From Mycolicibacter hiberniae (GTDB taxonomy: Bacteria > Actinomycetota > Actinomycetes > Mycobacteriales > Mycobacteriaceae): 64,000 nt of DNA. The stretch covers positions 806,001 through 870,000 of the forward strand of contig NZ_AP022609.1 in the NCBI RefSeq assembly GCF_010729485.1. The letters run 5' to 3'. The notes below the pieces were generated by a model, which was not told the DNA's origin, ran no database searches, and was given only the letters and a program-made list of their open reading frames with translations. The first letter of the stretch is position 1. Each line of letters starts with the position of its first letter. Below are positions 45,519 through 58,438 of this stretch, piece after piece. A program made the translations under genes and the position numbers.

Positions 45519-46613
45519 GTGGCATTAGACGATCTCTTCCAGCCGCTGACGGTGCGCTCGCTGACGGTGCCCAACCGGTTCGCCATGGCACCGATGACCC
45601 GCCAGGCCTCGCCAGACGGCGTTCCGGGCGCCGATGTGGCCGAGTACTACCGGCGGCGGGCCGCGGGCGGTGTCGGGCTGATCATCACCGAGGGCATTCG
45701 GCTACCGGACCCGGCTGCGGGATACCCCGCCAGCGTGCCGACGCTCGCGGGCGACGACGTGCTCGCCGGCTGGGCGCGAGTCATCGAGCAGGTCCACGCC
45801 GAGGGCGCCACGATCGCTGCGCAGCTGTGGCACCAGGGCGTCGAGCGCCGCGACGACGACGGCGTGCAACCGGTGGGCCCGTCGGGCGTCGACGGGCTCG
45901 GGCAGCCCCGCGGCCGCGCGCTGCGGACCGATGAACTCGCCGAGGTTGCACAGCTCTTTGCCACCAGTGCCGCCACCGCACGAGACCTCGGCTTCGACGC
46001 GGTTGAGATCCACGGTGCCCACGGATATCTGCTCGATCAATTCCTGTGGGAGCGCACGAATCGGCGTACCGACGGCTACGGCGGCTCCTCGGCGGCCCGG
46101 ACGCGCTTTCCGGCCGAAGTGGTCGCGGCCATCCGCGCGGCGGTGGGCCCCGACTATCCGATCATCTACCGCTTCTCCCAGTGGAAGGGAACCGATTACG
46201 CGGCGTCCATCGCCGAGCGCCCAGAACAGCTCCAGGAGCTGCTCATGCCCTTGGTGGCCGCCGGCGTCGATGTCCTGCATCCCTCGACGCGGCGACACTA
46301 CGAACCCGGGTTCCCCGATCACGACCCGCACGTGAGCCTCGCCGGATGGACCAAGAGGCTCACCGGACAGCCGGTGATCGCGGTGGGATCGGTGGGGCTG
46401 GAGACGCAGTTCCGCGCGGAGAAACGCGGCCAGGTGATCCAGCCGGCTCCCATCGACCGGGTGGTCGAACAGTTCGAGGCCGGCGAGTTCGATGTGGTGG
46501 CGATCGGACGAGCCCTGCTCACCGAACCGAACTGGGTGGACATGCTGCGCGACGGCCAGCTGGGCGGGTTCGGCGGCTACGACGCCGCAGCCGCCCTATC
46601 AGCACTCGCCTGA
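45519..46613 (+). CDS. Old Yellow Enzyme family NADH:flavin oxidoreductase
   Basis: 364 residues from the GTG at 45519; a TTG at 45507 is an alternative. It is an FMN-binding TIM barrel: DLFQPLTVRSLTVPNRFAMAPMTR at the start, GLIITEGIRL, AQLWHQGV, the active-site IHGAHGYLLDQFLWERTNRRTDGYGGS, and a C-terminal phosphate-binding VIAVGSVGL. It is an ene-reductase acting on alpha,beta-unsaturated carbonyls; the substrate is not predictable. It lies between nucS and the zinc-ribbon gene, an insertion relative to the M. tuberculosis order as I recall it. Confidence 0.92.
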   Translation: MALDDLFQPLTVRSLTVPNRFAMAPMTRQASPDGVPGADVAEYYRRRAAGGVGLIITEGIRLPDPAAGYPASVPTLAGDDVLAGWARVIEQVHAEGATIAAQLWHQGVERRDDDGVQPVGPSGVDGLGQPRGRALRTDELAEVAQLFATSAATARDLGFDAVEIHGAHGYLLDQFLWERTNRRTDGYGGSSAARTRFPAEVVAAIRAAVGPDYPIIYRFSQWKGTDYAASIAERPEQLQELLMPLVAAGVDVLHPSTRRHYEPGFPDHDPHVSLAGWTKRLTGQPVIAVGSVGLETQFRAEKRGQVIQPAPIDRVVEQFEAGEFDVVAIGRALLTEPNWVDMLRDGQLGGFGGYDAAAALSALA

Positions 46614-46643
46614 GGGCGGGCGACTGGTCCTAGGCTGGTGGTC

Positions 46644-46937
46644 ATGGCACGTCGTCGCGGATCGTCGCGTGCGCAACCGCTTCCGGCGTTGCGTATGCCA
46701 CCGCGCATCCAGACCGGGCCGGACGGCTACGACTATGTGGTCCAGTCCATCGCCGGTGCCCGGGCGGTCAAGATCTATCGATGCCCGGGATGTGATCATG
46801 AGATCCGTTGCGGCGTCGCGCATGTGGTGACATGGCGGGCCGACTCAAGTGACTCCGCCGGCGAGGATCGCCGGCATTGGCATACCCCGTGCTGGGCGAA
46901 CCGGGACAACCGGCGCCCGACGCGCAAGTGGTCCTGA
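46644..46937 (+). CDS. Small zinc-ribbon-like conserved protein
   Basis: 97 residues, very basic N-terminus (MARRRGSSRAQPLPALRMPP), then YRCPGCDHEIRCGVAHVV and RRHWHTPCWANRD. The CxxC plus the later His/Cys could bind zinc. It occupies the position of Rv1322 (memory) and is 5 bp from the convergent epimerase. Function unknown; a GTG at 46638 would add two residues. Confidence 0.75.
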   Translation: MARRRGSSRAQPLPALRMPPRIQTGPDGYDYVVQSIAGARAVKIYRCPGCDHEIRCGVAHVVTWRADSSDSAGEDRRHWHTPCWANRDNRRPTRKWS

Positions 46938-46941
46938 GGCG

Positions 46942-47436
46942 TTAGTGCGACGCCGGGGCCTCGCTCGCCGGCTCGACCAGCTCGACCAGCACGCCGCCGG
47001 CGTCCTTGGGGTGGATGAAGTTGATGCGCGAGTTCGACGTGCCGCGCCGCGGGACCTCATAGAGCAGGCGAACGCCCTGCTCGCGCAGCCGCTCTGAGAG
47101 GGCGTCGATGTCGCTGGTGCGATAGGCCAGCTGCTGCAGGCCCGGGCCGCGCTTGTCCAGGAACTTCGCGATGGTCGACGTCTCGTCGATCGGGGCCATC
47201 AGCTGAAGCTGCGCGCTGCCGACCGGGGCGCCGCGTACCGTCAGCATCGCCTCGACGATGCCCTGCTCCTCGTTGACCTCTTCGTGCAGCACGATCATGC
47301 CGAGCTTGTCGTGGTACCACTTCTTGGCAGCTTCGAGGTCCGGGACCGCGATACCGACGTGGTCGACAGCGGTCACCAGGGCCGAGGCCAGGGCGGGGCG
47401 TACCTCGCAGGAGTCAGCGACGGATTCGGTCGTCAT
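46942..47436 (-). CDS. mce: Methylmalonyl-CoA epimerase
   Basis: 164 residues from the ATG at 47436; the long frame upstream is antisense to fadA4. It interconverts the 2R and 2S forms of methylmalonyl-CoA in propionate metabolism. It is a VOC fold with two beta-alpha-beta repeats. Metal ligands are seen in VDHVGIAVPD (His), QLQLMAPID (Gln) and VELVEP (Glu). Its product feeds the B12-dependent mutase, linking it to the adenosyltransferase at 30876. It is divergent from fadA4. Confidence 0.94.
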   Translation of the reverse strand: MTTESVADSCEVRPALASALVTAVDHVGIAVPDLEAAKKWYHDKLGMIVLHEEVNEEQGIVEAMLTVRGAPVGSAQLQLMAPIDETSTIAKFLDKRGPGLQQLAYRTSDIDALSERLREQGVRLLYEVPRRGTSNSRINFIHPKDAGGVLVELVEPASEAPASH

Positions 47437-47517
47437 AAAGCAACGGTAACCTGGGCGGAAACATCGCGCTGAGCCGACCGGAAGATCGGCCCCAGAAGAC
47501 CTGCCCAGGAGGTAGTA

Positions 47518-48699
47518 ATGACGACATCGGTGATCGTTGCTGGGGCTCGGACCCCGATCGGCCGCTTGATGGGTTCGTTGAAGGATTTCTCCGGCAGTGA
47601 CCTGGGTGCTGTTGCCATCGCCGGGGCGCTGGAGAAGGCTCAGGTCCCGGCGTCGCTGGTGGAATACGTCATCATGGGCCAGGTGCTCACCGCCGGGGCG
47701 GGCCAGATGCCGGCCCGGCAGGCGGCGGTGGCGGCCGGTATCGGCTGGGACGTGCCGACCCTGACCATCAACAAGATGTGCCTGTCGGGAATCAACGCCA
47801 TCGCCATGGCCGACCAGCTGATCCGCGCCGGAGAATTCGACGTGGTGGTGGCCGGCGGCCAGGAATCGATGAGCAAGGCCCCGCACCTGTTGCTGGACAG
47901 CCGGTCGGGCTACAAGTACGGCGACGTGACGGTGCGCGACCACCTCGCCTACGACGGCCTGCATGACGTCTTCACCGACCAGCCGATGGGTGCTCTGACC
48001 GAGCAGCGCAACGATGTGGACAAGTTCACCCGCGCCGAGCAGGACGAGTTCGCCGCCGAGTCGCACCGCAGGGCCGCCGCGGCCTGGAAGGACGGCGTGT
48101 TCGAAGACGAGGTGGTGCCGGTGAAGATCCCGCAGCGTAAGGGCGATCCGCTGGAGTTCACCGAGGACGAGGGCATCCGCGCCAACACCACCGCGGAGTC
48201 GCTTGCCGGGCTCAAGCCGGCGTTCCGCTCCGACGGCACCATCACCGCCGGTTCGTCGTCGCAGATCTCCGACGGCGCCGCCGCGGTGGTGGTGATGAGC
48301 AAAGCCAAGGCGCAGGAGCTGGGCCTGGACTGGCTGTGTGAGATCGGGGCGCACGGGGTGGTCGCCGGGCCGGACTCGACCCTGCAGTCGCAGCCGGCCA
48401 ACGCCATCAAGAAGGCGATCGCCCGCGAGGGCATCTCGGTCGACCAACTCGACGTGGTGGAGATCAACGAGGCGTTCGCGGCGGTGTCGCTGGCCTCGAC
48501 CCGGGAGCTGGGCGTGGACCCCGCCGTGGTCAACGTGCACGGCGGTGCGATCGCCGTGGGGCACCCGATCGGGATGTCGGGGGCGCGGATCACCCTGCAC
48601 GCCGCCCTGGAGCTCAAGCGGCGCGGCTCGGGCTACGCGGTGGCCGCGCTGTGCGGTGCCGGCGGCCAGGGGGACGCGCTGATTCTGCGCGCCGGGTAG
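47518..48699 (+). CDS. fadA4: Acetyl-CoA acetyltransferase (thiolase)
   Basis: 393 residues with a strong ribosome site (CCAGGAGGTAGTA) before the ATG. It is a biosynthetic-type thiolase: nucleophile Cys88 in [14 protein letters not shown], substrate loop, His in [16 protein letters not shown], and second Cys in [11 protein letters not shown]. It condenses or cleaves acetoacetyl-CoA. It is homologous and syntenic to M. tuberculosis FadA4 (Rv1323). Confidence 0.95.
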   Translation: MTTSVIVAGARTPIGRLMGSLKDFSGSDLGAVAIAGALEKAQVPASLVEYVIMGQVLTAGAGQMPARQAAVAAGIGWDVPTLTINKMCLSGINAIAMADQLIRAGEFDVVVAGGQESMSKAPHLLLDSRSGYKYGDVTVRDHLAYDGLHDVFTDQPMGALTEQRNDVDKFTRAEQDEFAAESHRRAAAAWKDGVFEDEVVPVKIPQRKGDPLEFTEDEGIRANTTAESLAGLKPAFRSDGTITAGSSSQISDGAAAVVVMSKAKAQELGLDWLCEIGAHGVVAGPDSTLQSQPANAIKKAIAREGISVDQLDVVEINEAFAAVSLASTRELGVDPAVVNVHGGAIAVGHPIGMSGARITLHAALELKRRGSGYAVAALCGAGGQGDALILRAG

Positions 48700-48842
48700 C
48701 GGCTGCCCTGCGCTTCCGGTGTTGCTGGGGCCGGGGCAGTGTCCCGCCCGGCCGCGTCGTGTGATCTTCGTCATAGCGGGGAGGGGGCGCGGGCAAACGG
48801 CCCTCAGCGGCACCGTGCGGGCGGCGTGACAGACTTGACGGC

Positions 48843-49751
48843 GTGACGCGTCCTCGACCCCCGATCGGACCGGCCTTGGCCGGAGCAGTGGACTTGTCCG
48901 GCCTCAAGAAGCCGGCTCCATCCGGCGGCGCCGCCGGCGGCACCGCCGCCGCCCCGTCGGGCGCCACCGAGATCACCGAGGCCAACTTCGAAGACGAGGT
49001 GCTGGTCCGGTCCAACCAGGTGCCGGTGGTGGTGTTGCTGTGGTCGCCGCGCAGCGAGGCCTGCCTCCAGCTGGCCGACACCCTGGCCGCGCTGGCGCAG
49101 GCCGACAACGCGGGCGGCCCGGCCAAGTGGGCGTTGGCCACCGTCAACGTCGACGTCGCCCCGCGGGTGGCGCAGGTGTTCGGCGTGGACGCGGTGCCCA
49201 CGGTGGTGGCCCTGGCGGCCGGCCAGCCGGTCACCAGCTTTCAGGGCCCCCAGCCGCCCGATCAGCTGCGTCGCTGGGTGGACTCGCTGGTGTCGGCCAC
49301 CGCGGGCAAGCTTGCCGGCGACGCCGAGCAGCCCGAGCAGGTGGATCCGAAGCTGGCGCAGGCCCGCGACCACCTCGACGCGGGCGACTTCTCCGCGGCG
49401 CGCGTCGCCTACCAGGCTCTGCTGGACGCCGACCCCAACCACAACGAGGCCAAGGGGGCGCTGCGCCAGCTCGCCTTCCTGGAGCGGGCGACCAGCCGGC
49501 AGCCCGATGCGCCGGCCCGCGCCGACGCCGACCCCGACGACATCGAGGCCGCTTTCGCCGCCGCCGATGTGCAGATCCTCAACCAGGACGTCACTGCCGC
49601 CTTCGACCGGTTGATCGCCCTGGTGCGACGTACCTCCGGCGACGAGCGCACCCAGGTACGGACCCGGCTGGTGGAGCTGTTCGAGCTGTTCGACCCGGCC
49701 GACCCCGAGGTCATCGCCGGTCGCCGCAACCTGGCCAACGCCCTGTACTGA
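48843..49751 (+). CDS. Thioredoxin-like protein with TPR C-terminus (YbbN/CnoX type), no CxxC
   Basis: 302 residues from a GTG at 48843. After a Pro/Gly-rich start, the thioredoxin fold runs from about 40 to 150. The redox motif position reads WSPRSEACLQL instead of WCxxC, so it cannot be a dithiol reductase; the cis-Pro loop VDAVPTVVALAAGQ is kept. Residues 160-302 are helical TPR-like repeats (LDAGDFSAARVAYQALLDADPNHNEAKGALRQL). The arrangement fits chaperone-type YbbN/CnoX. It corresponds to Rv1324 in position. Confidence 0.88.
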   Translation: MTRPRPPIGPALAGAVDLSGLKKPAPSGGAAGGTAAAPSGATEITEANFEDEVLVRSNQVPVVVLLWSPRSEACLQLADTLAALAQADNAGGPAKWALATVNVDVAPRVAQVFGVDAVPTVVALAAGQPVTSFQGPQPPDQLRRWVDSLVSATAGKLAGDAEQPEQVDPKLAQARDHLDAGDFSAARVAYQALLDADPNHNEAKGALRQLAFLERATSRQPDAPARADADPDDIEAAFAAADVQILNQDVTAAFDRLIALVRRTSGDERTQVRTRLVELFELFDPADPEVIAGRRNLANALY

Positions 49752-49770
49752 CACCGGGCGAGTCTCCAGG

Positions 49771-49830
49771 GCGAGCAGACAGAGAATCGCACTCCGCTAC
49801 GCGGATTAGTGCGATTCTCTGTCTGCTCGC
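49771..49830. terminator. Bidirectional hairpin terminator, dispersed repeat family (copy 1)
   Basis: Perfect 23-bp arms (49771-49793 and 49808-49830), starting GCGAGCAGACAGAGAATCGC, with a 14-base loop that itself can pair CCGC/GCGG. It lies between the convergent thioredoxin-like gene and glgB, so it can stop transcription from both sides. Confidence 0.85.
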
Positions 49831-49852
49831 GGTAGTGGCCGTGCCCCGCGGG

Positions 49853-52068
49853 CTACTCCGGGGCGAGCCACACCGCCGACAAGGCCGGTAAGACCAGCAC
49901 CGCCGAGGCCGGCCGGCCGTGCCACGGGCTGTCGACGGCTTCGACGCCGCCCAGGTTGCCCTGGCCCGAACCCCGATAGCCGACCGCATCGGTGTTGAGC
50001 ACCTCGCGCCAGCGGCCCGCCCGCGGCAGCCCGAGGTGGTAGTCGGTGTGGGCGACGCCGGCGAAGTTGAACACGCAGGCCAGCACCGAACCGTCGGTGC
50101 CGTAGCGCAGGAAGCTCAGCACGTTGTTGGCCGAGTCGTTGGCGTCGATCCACGAGTAGCCGCGGGGGTCGGCGTCCTGGGTCCACAGGGCGGGCAGCGC
50201 CCGGTAATGGGCGTTGAGGTCGCCGACCAGGCGCAGGATGCCGGGGGAGTAGCCGTCGGGCTCGACGGCGGGATCGAGCTGAAACCAGTCGACGCCGCGT
50301 TCGTTGCACCACTCGCTGCGCTGGCCGAACTCCTGGCCCATGAACAGCAACTGCTTGCCGGGGTGGGCCCACTGGTAGGCCAGCAGTGCTCGCAGGCCCG
50401 CGGCCTTGTGGTGGTCGTCTCCCGGCATCCTCGACCACAATGTGCCCTTGCCGTGCACCACCTCGTCATGGCTGATCGGCAACACGTAGTGCTCGCTGAA
50501 CGCGTACAGCATCGAGAACGTCATGTTGTGGTGGTGATAGCTGCGGTGCACCGGATCATGACCCAGATAGGCCAGGGTGTCGTGCATCCAGCCCATGTTC
50601 CATTTCATCGAAAACCCGAGGCCGCCGAGGCCGGTGTCCCGGGTGACCCCCGGCCAGGAGGTGGACTCCTCGGCGATGGTCACAATGCCCGGCGCGACCC
50701 GGTGGGTGGTCGCGTTGAGCTCCTGCAGGAACTGCACCGCCTCCAGATTCTCGCGGCCCCCATAGATGTTGGGGGTCCACCCGCCGTGCGGCCGCGAGTA
50801 GTCCAGGTAGAGCATCGATGCGACGGCGTCCACCCGTAGCCCGTCCACGTGGAACTCGGTCAGCCAGTACAGGGCGTTGGCGACCAGGAAGTTGCGCACC
50901 TCCGGTCGGCCGAAGTCGAACACGTAGGTGCCCCAGTCGAGTTGCTCACCGCGGCGCGGATCGGAATGCTCATACAGCGGGGTCCCGTCGAACCGGCCGA
51001 GCGCCCAGTCGTCCTTGGGGAAGTGCGCCGGGACCCAGTCCACGATCACCCCGATGCCGGCGCCGTGCAGCGCGTCGACCAGCGCCCGGAAGTCGTCGGG
51101 GGAGCCGAAGCGGGCGGTCGGAGCGTAGTACGAGGTCACCTGATAACCCCAGGACCCGCCGAAGGGATGCTCGGCGACCGGCAGCAGTTCCACATGGGTG
51201 AAGCCCCGGTGTGCGACGTATTCGGTCAGTTCCACCGCGAGCTGGCGGTAGCTCAGACCGGGACGCCAGGAGCCCAGATGGACCTCGTAGGTGCTCATCG
51301 GCTCGTTCACCGGGTCACGCCGGGCGCGTTGCGCCATCCACTCGGAGTCATTCCACGTGTAGTGGCTCGAGGTCACCACCGAGGCGGTGCGCGGCGGCAC
51401 CTCGGTGGCGAAGGCGAAGGGGTCGGCGCGCTCGGTGACCGCGCCGTCGGCTCCATGCACGCGGAACTTGTAGAGACCGCCGGCGGGGAAGTCCGGCCAG
51501 AACAGCTCCCAGACACCGGAGAACCCCAACGACCGCAGCGGTGCGTCGTCACCGGACCACCCGTTGAAGTCACCGATCAGGCTCACGCCGGTGGCGTTGG
51601 GGGCCCACACCGCGAAGGACACGCCGGACACCTCGCCGTCCGGTGTGGTGAAGGTGCGCCGATGAGCGCCCAGCACCTCCCAGAGACGTTCATGGCGCCC
51701 CTCGGCGAACAGGTACAGGTCCAGTTCCCCCAGGGTCGGGGCAAACCGGTAGCCGTCGGCGACCAGGCACACACCGGTGGGTTCGGCGAACTCGGCCGAT
51801 TCGGGGTAGTGCACCTCCAGCCGGTAATCGGGCAGGCCGGTGAACGGCAGAGCCGCCGCGAACAGTCCGGATCCGAGGTCACGCATGACGAATCGCTGCC
51901 CACCGGTGATCACCACCACCCGGTGGGCCCGCGGACGCAACGTCCGGATGATCGTGGTTCTACCGACCTCGTGCGCGCCCAGGATGGCGTGCGGATCGTG
52001 GTGTTCGCCGGCGAGCAGCCGCGCCAGGTCGGCAGCCGCGGGCGCCAGGTGTCGGGTGGCGGGGGCCA

Positions 52069-52069
<1 letters not shown>
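49853..52069 (-). CDS. glgB: 1,4-alpha-glucan branching enzyme
   Basis: 738 residues from the ATG at 52069 ([33 protein letters not shown]). It introduces alpha-1,6 branches in glucan, using the linear maltooligosaccharides made by GlgE. An extra N-terminal beta domain and a CBM48 domain ([21 protein letters not shown]) precede the GH13 barrel. Nucleophile Asp is in [15 protein letters not shown], the acid/base Glu in [11 protein letters not shown], and the third acid in [10 protein letters not shown]. Its ATG overlaps the glgE TGA (TGATG), so the two are coupled. Confidence 0.96.
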
Positions 52070-54168
<2,099 letters not shown>

Positions 54169-54245
54169 TACGCAACATGTTCGCAACCGAATTGTCAGGT
54201 CTGGGGGACAGTCCCAGATTCGCGTCGCCGGTAGTGTGGTCAAGC

Positions 54246-56828
54246 GTGAAGGCCCTCCGCCGGTTCACCGTTCGCGCCCACCTGCCCGAGAGGCTGCTGG
54301 CGCTTGAGCAGCTGTCGATGAACCTGCGCTGGTCCTGGGAGCAACCCACCCAGGAGTTGTTCGCCGCCATCGATCCCGAACTGTGGGACGGCTGCGGGCG
54401 TGACCCGGTGGCACTGCTGGGCGCGGTGAGCCCGGGGCGCCTGGAGGCGCTGGCCGGCGATCACGGATTCACCTCCCGGCTCGACGCGCTGTCTGCCGAC
54501 CTCACCGCGTACCTGACGAAGCCCCGGTGGTATCAGCACCGCCAGGACGACGGCGCCGCGCTGCCGACGGCGATCGCCTACTTCTCCATGGAGTTCGGCG
54601 TCGCCGAGGCGCTGCCGAACTACTCGGGCGGGCTGGGAATTCTGGCCGGGGACCACCTGAAGTCGGCATCGGATCTGGGTGTGCCGTTGATCGCGGTCGG
54701 GCTCTACTACCGCTCCGGCTATTTCCGGCAAGCGCTGACCGCCGACGGCTGGCAACGGGAGACCTATCCCGCGCTGGACCCGCAGGGGCTGCCGTTGCGG
54801 CTGCTCGTCGAGGCCGACGGCACACCGGTGCTGATCGAGGTGGCCCTGCCCGGTGCCGGCCGGTTACGGGCCAGGGTGTGGGTGGCCCAGGTCGGCCGAG
54901 TGCCGTTGTTGCTGCTGGATTCCGACATCGGAGAGAACCCGCACCAGCTGCGGGGCATCACCGATCGGTTGTACGGCGGCGACCAGGAGCACCGAATCCG
55001 CCAGGAGATCCTGGCCGGGGTCGGCGGGGTGCGGGCGATCCGGGAGTTCACCCGGCTGCAGGGCATGCCCGCCCCTGAGGTGTTCCACATGAACGAGGGC
55101 CATGCCGGCTTCCTGGGCGTGGAGCGCATCCGCGAACTGATCGCCGAGCAGGGCCTGGATTTCGACACCGCTCTGACCGTGGTGCGCTCGGCGACTGTGT
55201 TCACCACCCACACACCGGTGCCGGCCGGAATCGACCGGTTCCCCACGGAGATGGTGCGCCGCTACTTCGATGACGGCGGTCAGGCTCTGGTCCCCGGGGT
55301 GCCCACCGAGCGGGTCATGGAACTGGGCGTCGAACACGATCCGGCCATGTTCAACATGGCCCATATGGGCCTGCGCCTGGCGCAGCGGGCCAACGGTGTC
55401 TCGCGGCTGCACGGTCGGGTGAGCCGGGCCATGTTCAACGACCTGTGGCCGGGTTTCGACGCCGACGAGGTGCCGATCGGCTCGATCACCAACGGGGTGC
55501 ATGCGCCGAGTTGGGCGGCGCCGCCGTGGCTGCAGCTGAGCCGCGACGTGGGCGCCGCCGACTCCACCGCCTCGCCCGCGGCCTGGCAGCGCATTGCGCA
55601 GGTCGACCCGGTGGCGTTGTGGGCGATCCGCTCGCAACTGCGCGCCCTGCTGGTCGACGAAGTCCGGTTGCGGCTGTTGCAGTCCGGGCTGCAGCGCGGC
55701 TCCTCGGAGGCCGAACTGGGCTGGATCGCCACGGCGTTCGACCCCGACGTGCTGACCATCGGGTTCGCCCGCCGGGTGCCGACCTACAAGCGGTTGACGC
55801 TGATGCTGCGCGATCCCGAGCGGTTGGAGCGCCTGCTGCTCGACGAGCAGCGCCCGGTCCAGTTGATCGTCGCGGGCAAATCCCATCCGGCCGACGAAGG
55901 CGGCAAGGCGCTGATTCAGCAGGTGGTGCGCTTCGCCGACCGTCCGGAGGTGCGGCACCGGATCGCCTTCCTTCCCGACTACGACATGTCGATGGCACGG
56001 CGGCTGTACTCCGGATGCGATGTCTGGCTGAACAATCCGCTGCGGCCGCTGGAGGCCTGCGGCACCTCGGGGATGAAGAGCGCGCTCAACGGCGGCCTGA
56101 ACCTGTCGATCCGCGACGGCTGGTGGGACGAGTGGTTCGACGGGGAGAACGGCTGGGCGATCCCCACCGCCGACGGCGTTGCCGATGAGAATCGTCGTGA
56201 CGACCTGGAAGCCGCGGCACTCTACGACTTGCTGGCCACCTCGGTGGTGCCCAAGTTCTACGACCGCGATGAGCGCGGCGTGCCACCGCGCTGGATCGAG
56301 ATGGTGCACCACACCCTGCAGACGCTGGGCCCCAAAGTGTTGGCAACGCGCATGGTGCAGGACTACGTGGAGCGGTGTTATGCGCCGGCGGCGTTGTCGG
56401 TGCGGCGCACCCGCGAGCCGATTGACGGCGTGTCCTACGGTGCGGCACGTCAACTGGCCGACTACCGGCGCCGGGCGGAGGCGGCCTGGCCGCACATCGA
56501 GATCACCGACGTCGACAGCACCGGCTTACCCGATGCGCCTTGGCTCGGTTCGGAATTGACGCTGACGGCCTCGGTGCGCCTGGCCGGACTTCGGCCCGAC
56601 GAGGTGGTGGTGCAGGCGGTGCTCGGCCGGGTGGATTCCGGTGACACGCTGCTGGATCCGGTCAAAGTGGCGATGTCGCACTCGCATACCGGCGCCGACG
56701 GAACCGAGGTGTTCTCCACCACCAGCCGGCTGCCGGTCGCCGGGTCGGTGGGCTACACCGTACGGGTGTTGCCCAGCCACCCGCTGCTGTCCGGTGACGC
56801 CGAGCTGGGGCTGGTCACGCTGGCCTGA
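54246..56828 (+). CDS. glgP: Alpha-glucan phosphorylase
   Basis: 860 residues from a GTG at 54246 ([17 protein letters not shown]); longer frames overlap glgE. It degrades alpha-glucan with phosphate to glucose-1-phosphate. It belongs to the bacterial/archaeal short-N-terminus branch of GT35: [29 protein letters not shown] near 110, [12 protein letters not shown] near 280, and the PLP-binding lysine in [27 protein letters not shown] near 605. The C-terminal ~100 residues form a beta-rich domain ([21 protein letters not shown]). It is divergent from glgE-glgB, the opposing synthetic arm. Confidence 0.95.
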   Translation: MKALRRFTVRAHLPERLLALEQLSMNLRWSWEQPTQELFAAIDPELWDGCGRDPVALLGAVSPGRLEALAGDHGFTSRLDALSADLTAYLTKPRWYQHRQDDGAALPTAIAYFSMEFGVAEALPNYSGGLGILAGDHLKSASDLGVPLIAVGLYYRSGYFRQALTADGWQRETYPALDPQGLPLRLLVEADGTPVLIEVALPGAGRLRARVWVAQVGRVPLLLLDSDIGENPHQLRGITDRLYGGDQEHRIRQEILAGVGGVRAIREFTRLQGMPAPEVFHMNEGHAGFLGVERIRELIAEQGLDFDTALTVVRSATVFTTHTPVPAGIDRFPTEMVRRYFDDGGQALVPGVPTERVMELGVEHDPAMFNMAHMGLRLAQRANGVSRLHGRVSRAMFNDLWPGFDADEVPIGSITNGVHAPSWAAPPWLQLSRDVGAADSTASPAAWQRIAQVDPVALWAIRSQLRALLVDEVRLRLLQSGLQRGSSEAELGWIATAFDPDVLTIGFARRVPTYKRLTLMLRDPERLERLLLDEQRPVQLIVAGKSHPADEGGKALIQQVVRFADRPEVRHRIAFLPDYDMSMARRLYSGCDVWLNNPLRPLEACGTSGMKSALNGGLNLSIRDGWWDEWFDGENGWAIPTADGVADENRRDDLEAAALYDLLATSVVPKFYDRDERGVPPRWIEMVHHTLQTLGPKVLATRMVQDYVERCYAPAALSVRRTREPIDGVSYGAARQLADYRRRAEAAWPHIEITDVDSTGLPDAPWLGSELTLTASVRLAGLRPDEVVVQAVLGRVDSGDTLLDPVKVAMSHSHTGADGTEVFSTTSRLPVAGSVGYTVRVLPSHPLLSGDAELGLVTLA

Positions 56829-56844
56829 GCGCGCCAACCCGACC

Positions 56845-56904
56845 GCGAGCAGACGCAGAATCGCACGTCCGACGCACGTCGGGTGCGATTCTGCGTCTGC
56901 TCGC
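56845..56904. terminator. Bidirectional hairpin terminator, dispersed repeat family (copy 2)
   Basis: Perfect 22-bp arms (56845-56866 and 56883-56904), starting GCGAGCAGACGCAGAATCGC, with a 16-base loop. It differs from the copy at 49771 in very few arm bases and likewise lies between convergent genes (glgP and the metallopeptidase). Confidence 0.85.
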
Positions 56905-56912
56905 CGAAGGGC

Positions 56913-58418
56913 TCAGGGGAAGCGGCCCAGGCAGTGATCGAAATCGCCGAGCACCCCGGTGCGGTAGGCGTCGATGCGGGAGAAACCGGCCGGTACCGAC
57001 TCGCCGTTGACGTCGCCGGCCGCCAGGCCGTTGGTCAACAACCCGGCGACGGCTTCGTCGAGGTCGCCCGCGGTCAGCGCGATCCGGCCCCCATTGGAGG
57101 TGGTGACGCCCTGCGACAGCAGGGTGGTCGCCACTCCGGTAAGGCACGCGGTGCGCAGCGCGGCGGCGGCATTGTCGAGCACCAGCCCGCCGTGTTCGAT
57201 CTGAACCCGCTGCAGGTAGCGCGAGATCAACACCGAATAGGCGGTGTTGTCGCCGGACAGCGTCGCCAGCTTCTGGTCCTTGCTGGGGGTGCCCATGGCC
57301 TGCAGCGCGGGCAGGTCGATCGCGATGGTGTTGGTCGCCGGACAGTACGAGGCCGGTGAGCTTGGGCGCGCATCGGGGCACGGCGATGCAGCCGGGGCGT
57401 CGAAGGCCAGCTTGGGCGGCTGGGCCGGCGTGAAGGCGATGTTCATCGCGTCAACGACCAGCCGCACCGAATCCTCGCTGACCGGCACTTCGCCGGTTTC
57501 GTTCTGTTGCAACTGAACAGGCAGTTCGCCGCGCCGCTGCTCGATCTCCTTGGCGTCAATGCCCGCACACGAATCGGCGCCGTCGGTGAACCCGAACTGA
57601 AAAGCCGAGATCCGCTCGAAAGCCGAGCCGTGCTCGTTGTTGCCGATCGTCTCGCCGGGATTCAGCAACGGATCGCGCAGCGCGAGCATCGCGGCCAACA
57701 CGCCGTTGAGCCCGTCGCCGGTGCTCAAGGTGAAGCGGGGGGAGTCGCCCTGGGCCACCCACCGCAGATAGACCCCGGCCAGGCAGTCGGCCTGCTGCTC
57801 GGCCACCAGGGTCGGGGTTTGGCGCCGTTTGGTGATCCCGGCCGTCCGGGCGATCGCGTGGCCGTACTCGTGGGCCAGCACCATGGCGATGGCCATGTCG
57901 CCGTAGGCGCTGCGCAGCGCGGGCAGCAGCAGCCGGCGATCCCAGCCGATGGTGTTGTCCAGGTAGCAGTAGGCGGCGTTGACCAGCAGGAAAGTCCGGT
58001 TACCGCAGAACTTTCCGCGTGGTTGCCCGGGATCCCACGACACCAGCGCCTTGGCGGACCGGAAATCGCCGTCGAAGGTGTTGGGGTAGGTGGTGGTCCA
58101 AAACGCCTCGAGGTCGCTGACTGACTGGGCGGCCAGCGAATCGATGCGACCGCCGTCGGTGCCTCGGACCTCCCGGGTCGGCGCCGGAGCGTCGGGGCGC
58201 AGGCCGGTGGGGCCGTCGACGGCCTGCAGGCCCCCCACCCGGAACGGGTCGGCGAAGATCGACACCGGTGTCCCGTCGATCATCCGGGCGCAGCCGCTCA
58301 GCAACAGCACCAGCGTGCAGGCGGTGACGAGAACACGGCGGTTCAGCGAGCCTCGACGACGGAGAGGCGAAGCTGGGGCCGCCGCATCTACACGGTGCCG
58401 TCGGGGGGCTTGGCGCAT
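56913..58418 (-). CDS. Neutral zinc metallopeptidase-like lipoprotein
   Basis: 501 residues from the ATG at 58418. A basic n-region and hydrophobic stretch end in the lipobox LLLSGC (Cys43), so it should be a lipid-anchored envelope protein. The zinc motif HEYGH is at 183-187 (AMVLAHEYGHAIAR), with downstream QQADCLAGVYLRWVAQGDSP, resembling the neutral zinc metallopeptidase (YpfJ-like) family. The C-terminal 250 residues are less typical and may be a mycobacterial addition. It starts 20 bp after dinG ends, so the two may be cotranscribed. Substrate unknown. Confidence 0.82.
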   Translation of the reverse strand: MRQAPRRHRVDAAAPASPLRRRGSLNRRVLVTACTLVLLLSGCARMIDGTPVSIFADPFRVGGLQAVDGPTGLRPDAPAPTREVRGTDGGRIDSLAAQSVSDLEAFWTTTYPNTFDGDFRSAKALVSWDPGQPRGKFCGNRTFLLVNAAYCYLDNTIGWDRRLLLPALRSAYGDMAIAMVLAHEYGHAIARTAGITKRRQTPTLVAEQQADCLAGVYLRWVAQGDSPRFTLSTGDGLNGVLAAMLALRDPLLNPGETIGNNEHGSAFERISAFQFGFTDGADSCAGIDAKEIEQRRGELPVQLQQNETGEVPVSEDSVRLVVDAMNIAFTPAQPPKLAFDAPAASPCPDARPSSPASYCPATNTIAIDLPALQAMGTPSKDQKLATLSGDNTAYSVLISRYLQRVQIEHGGLVLDNAAAALRTACLTGVATTLLSQGVTTSNGGRIALTAGDLDEAVAGLLTNGLAAGDVNGESVPAGFSRIDAYRTGVLGDFDHCLGRFP

Positions 58419-58438
58419 GGGGTATCACGATAGTGGGC

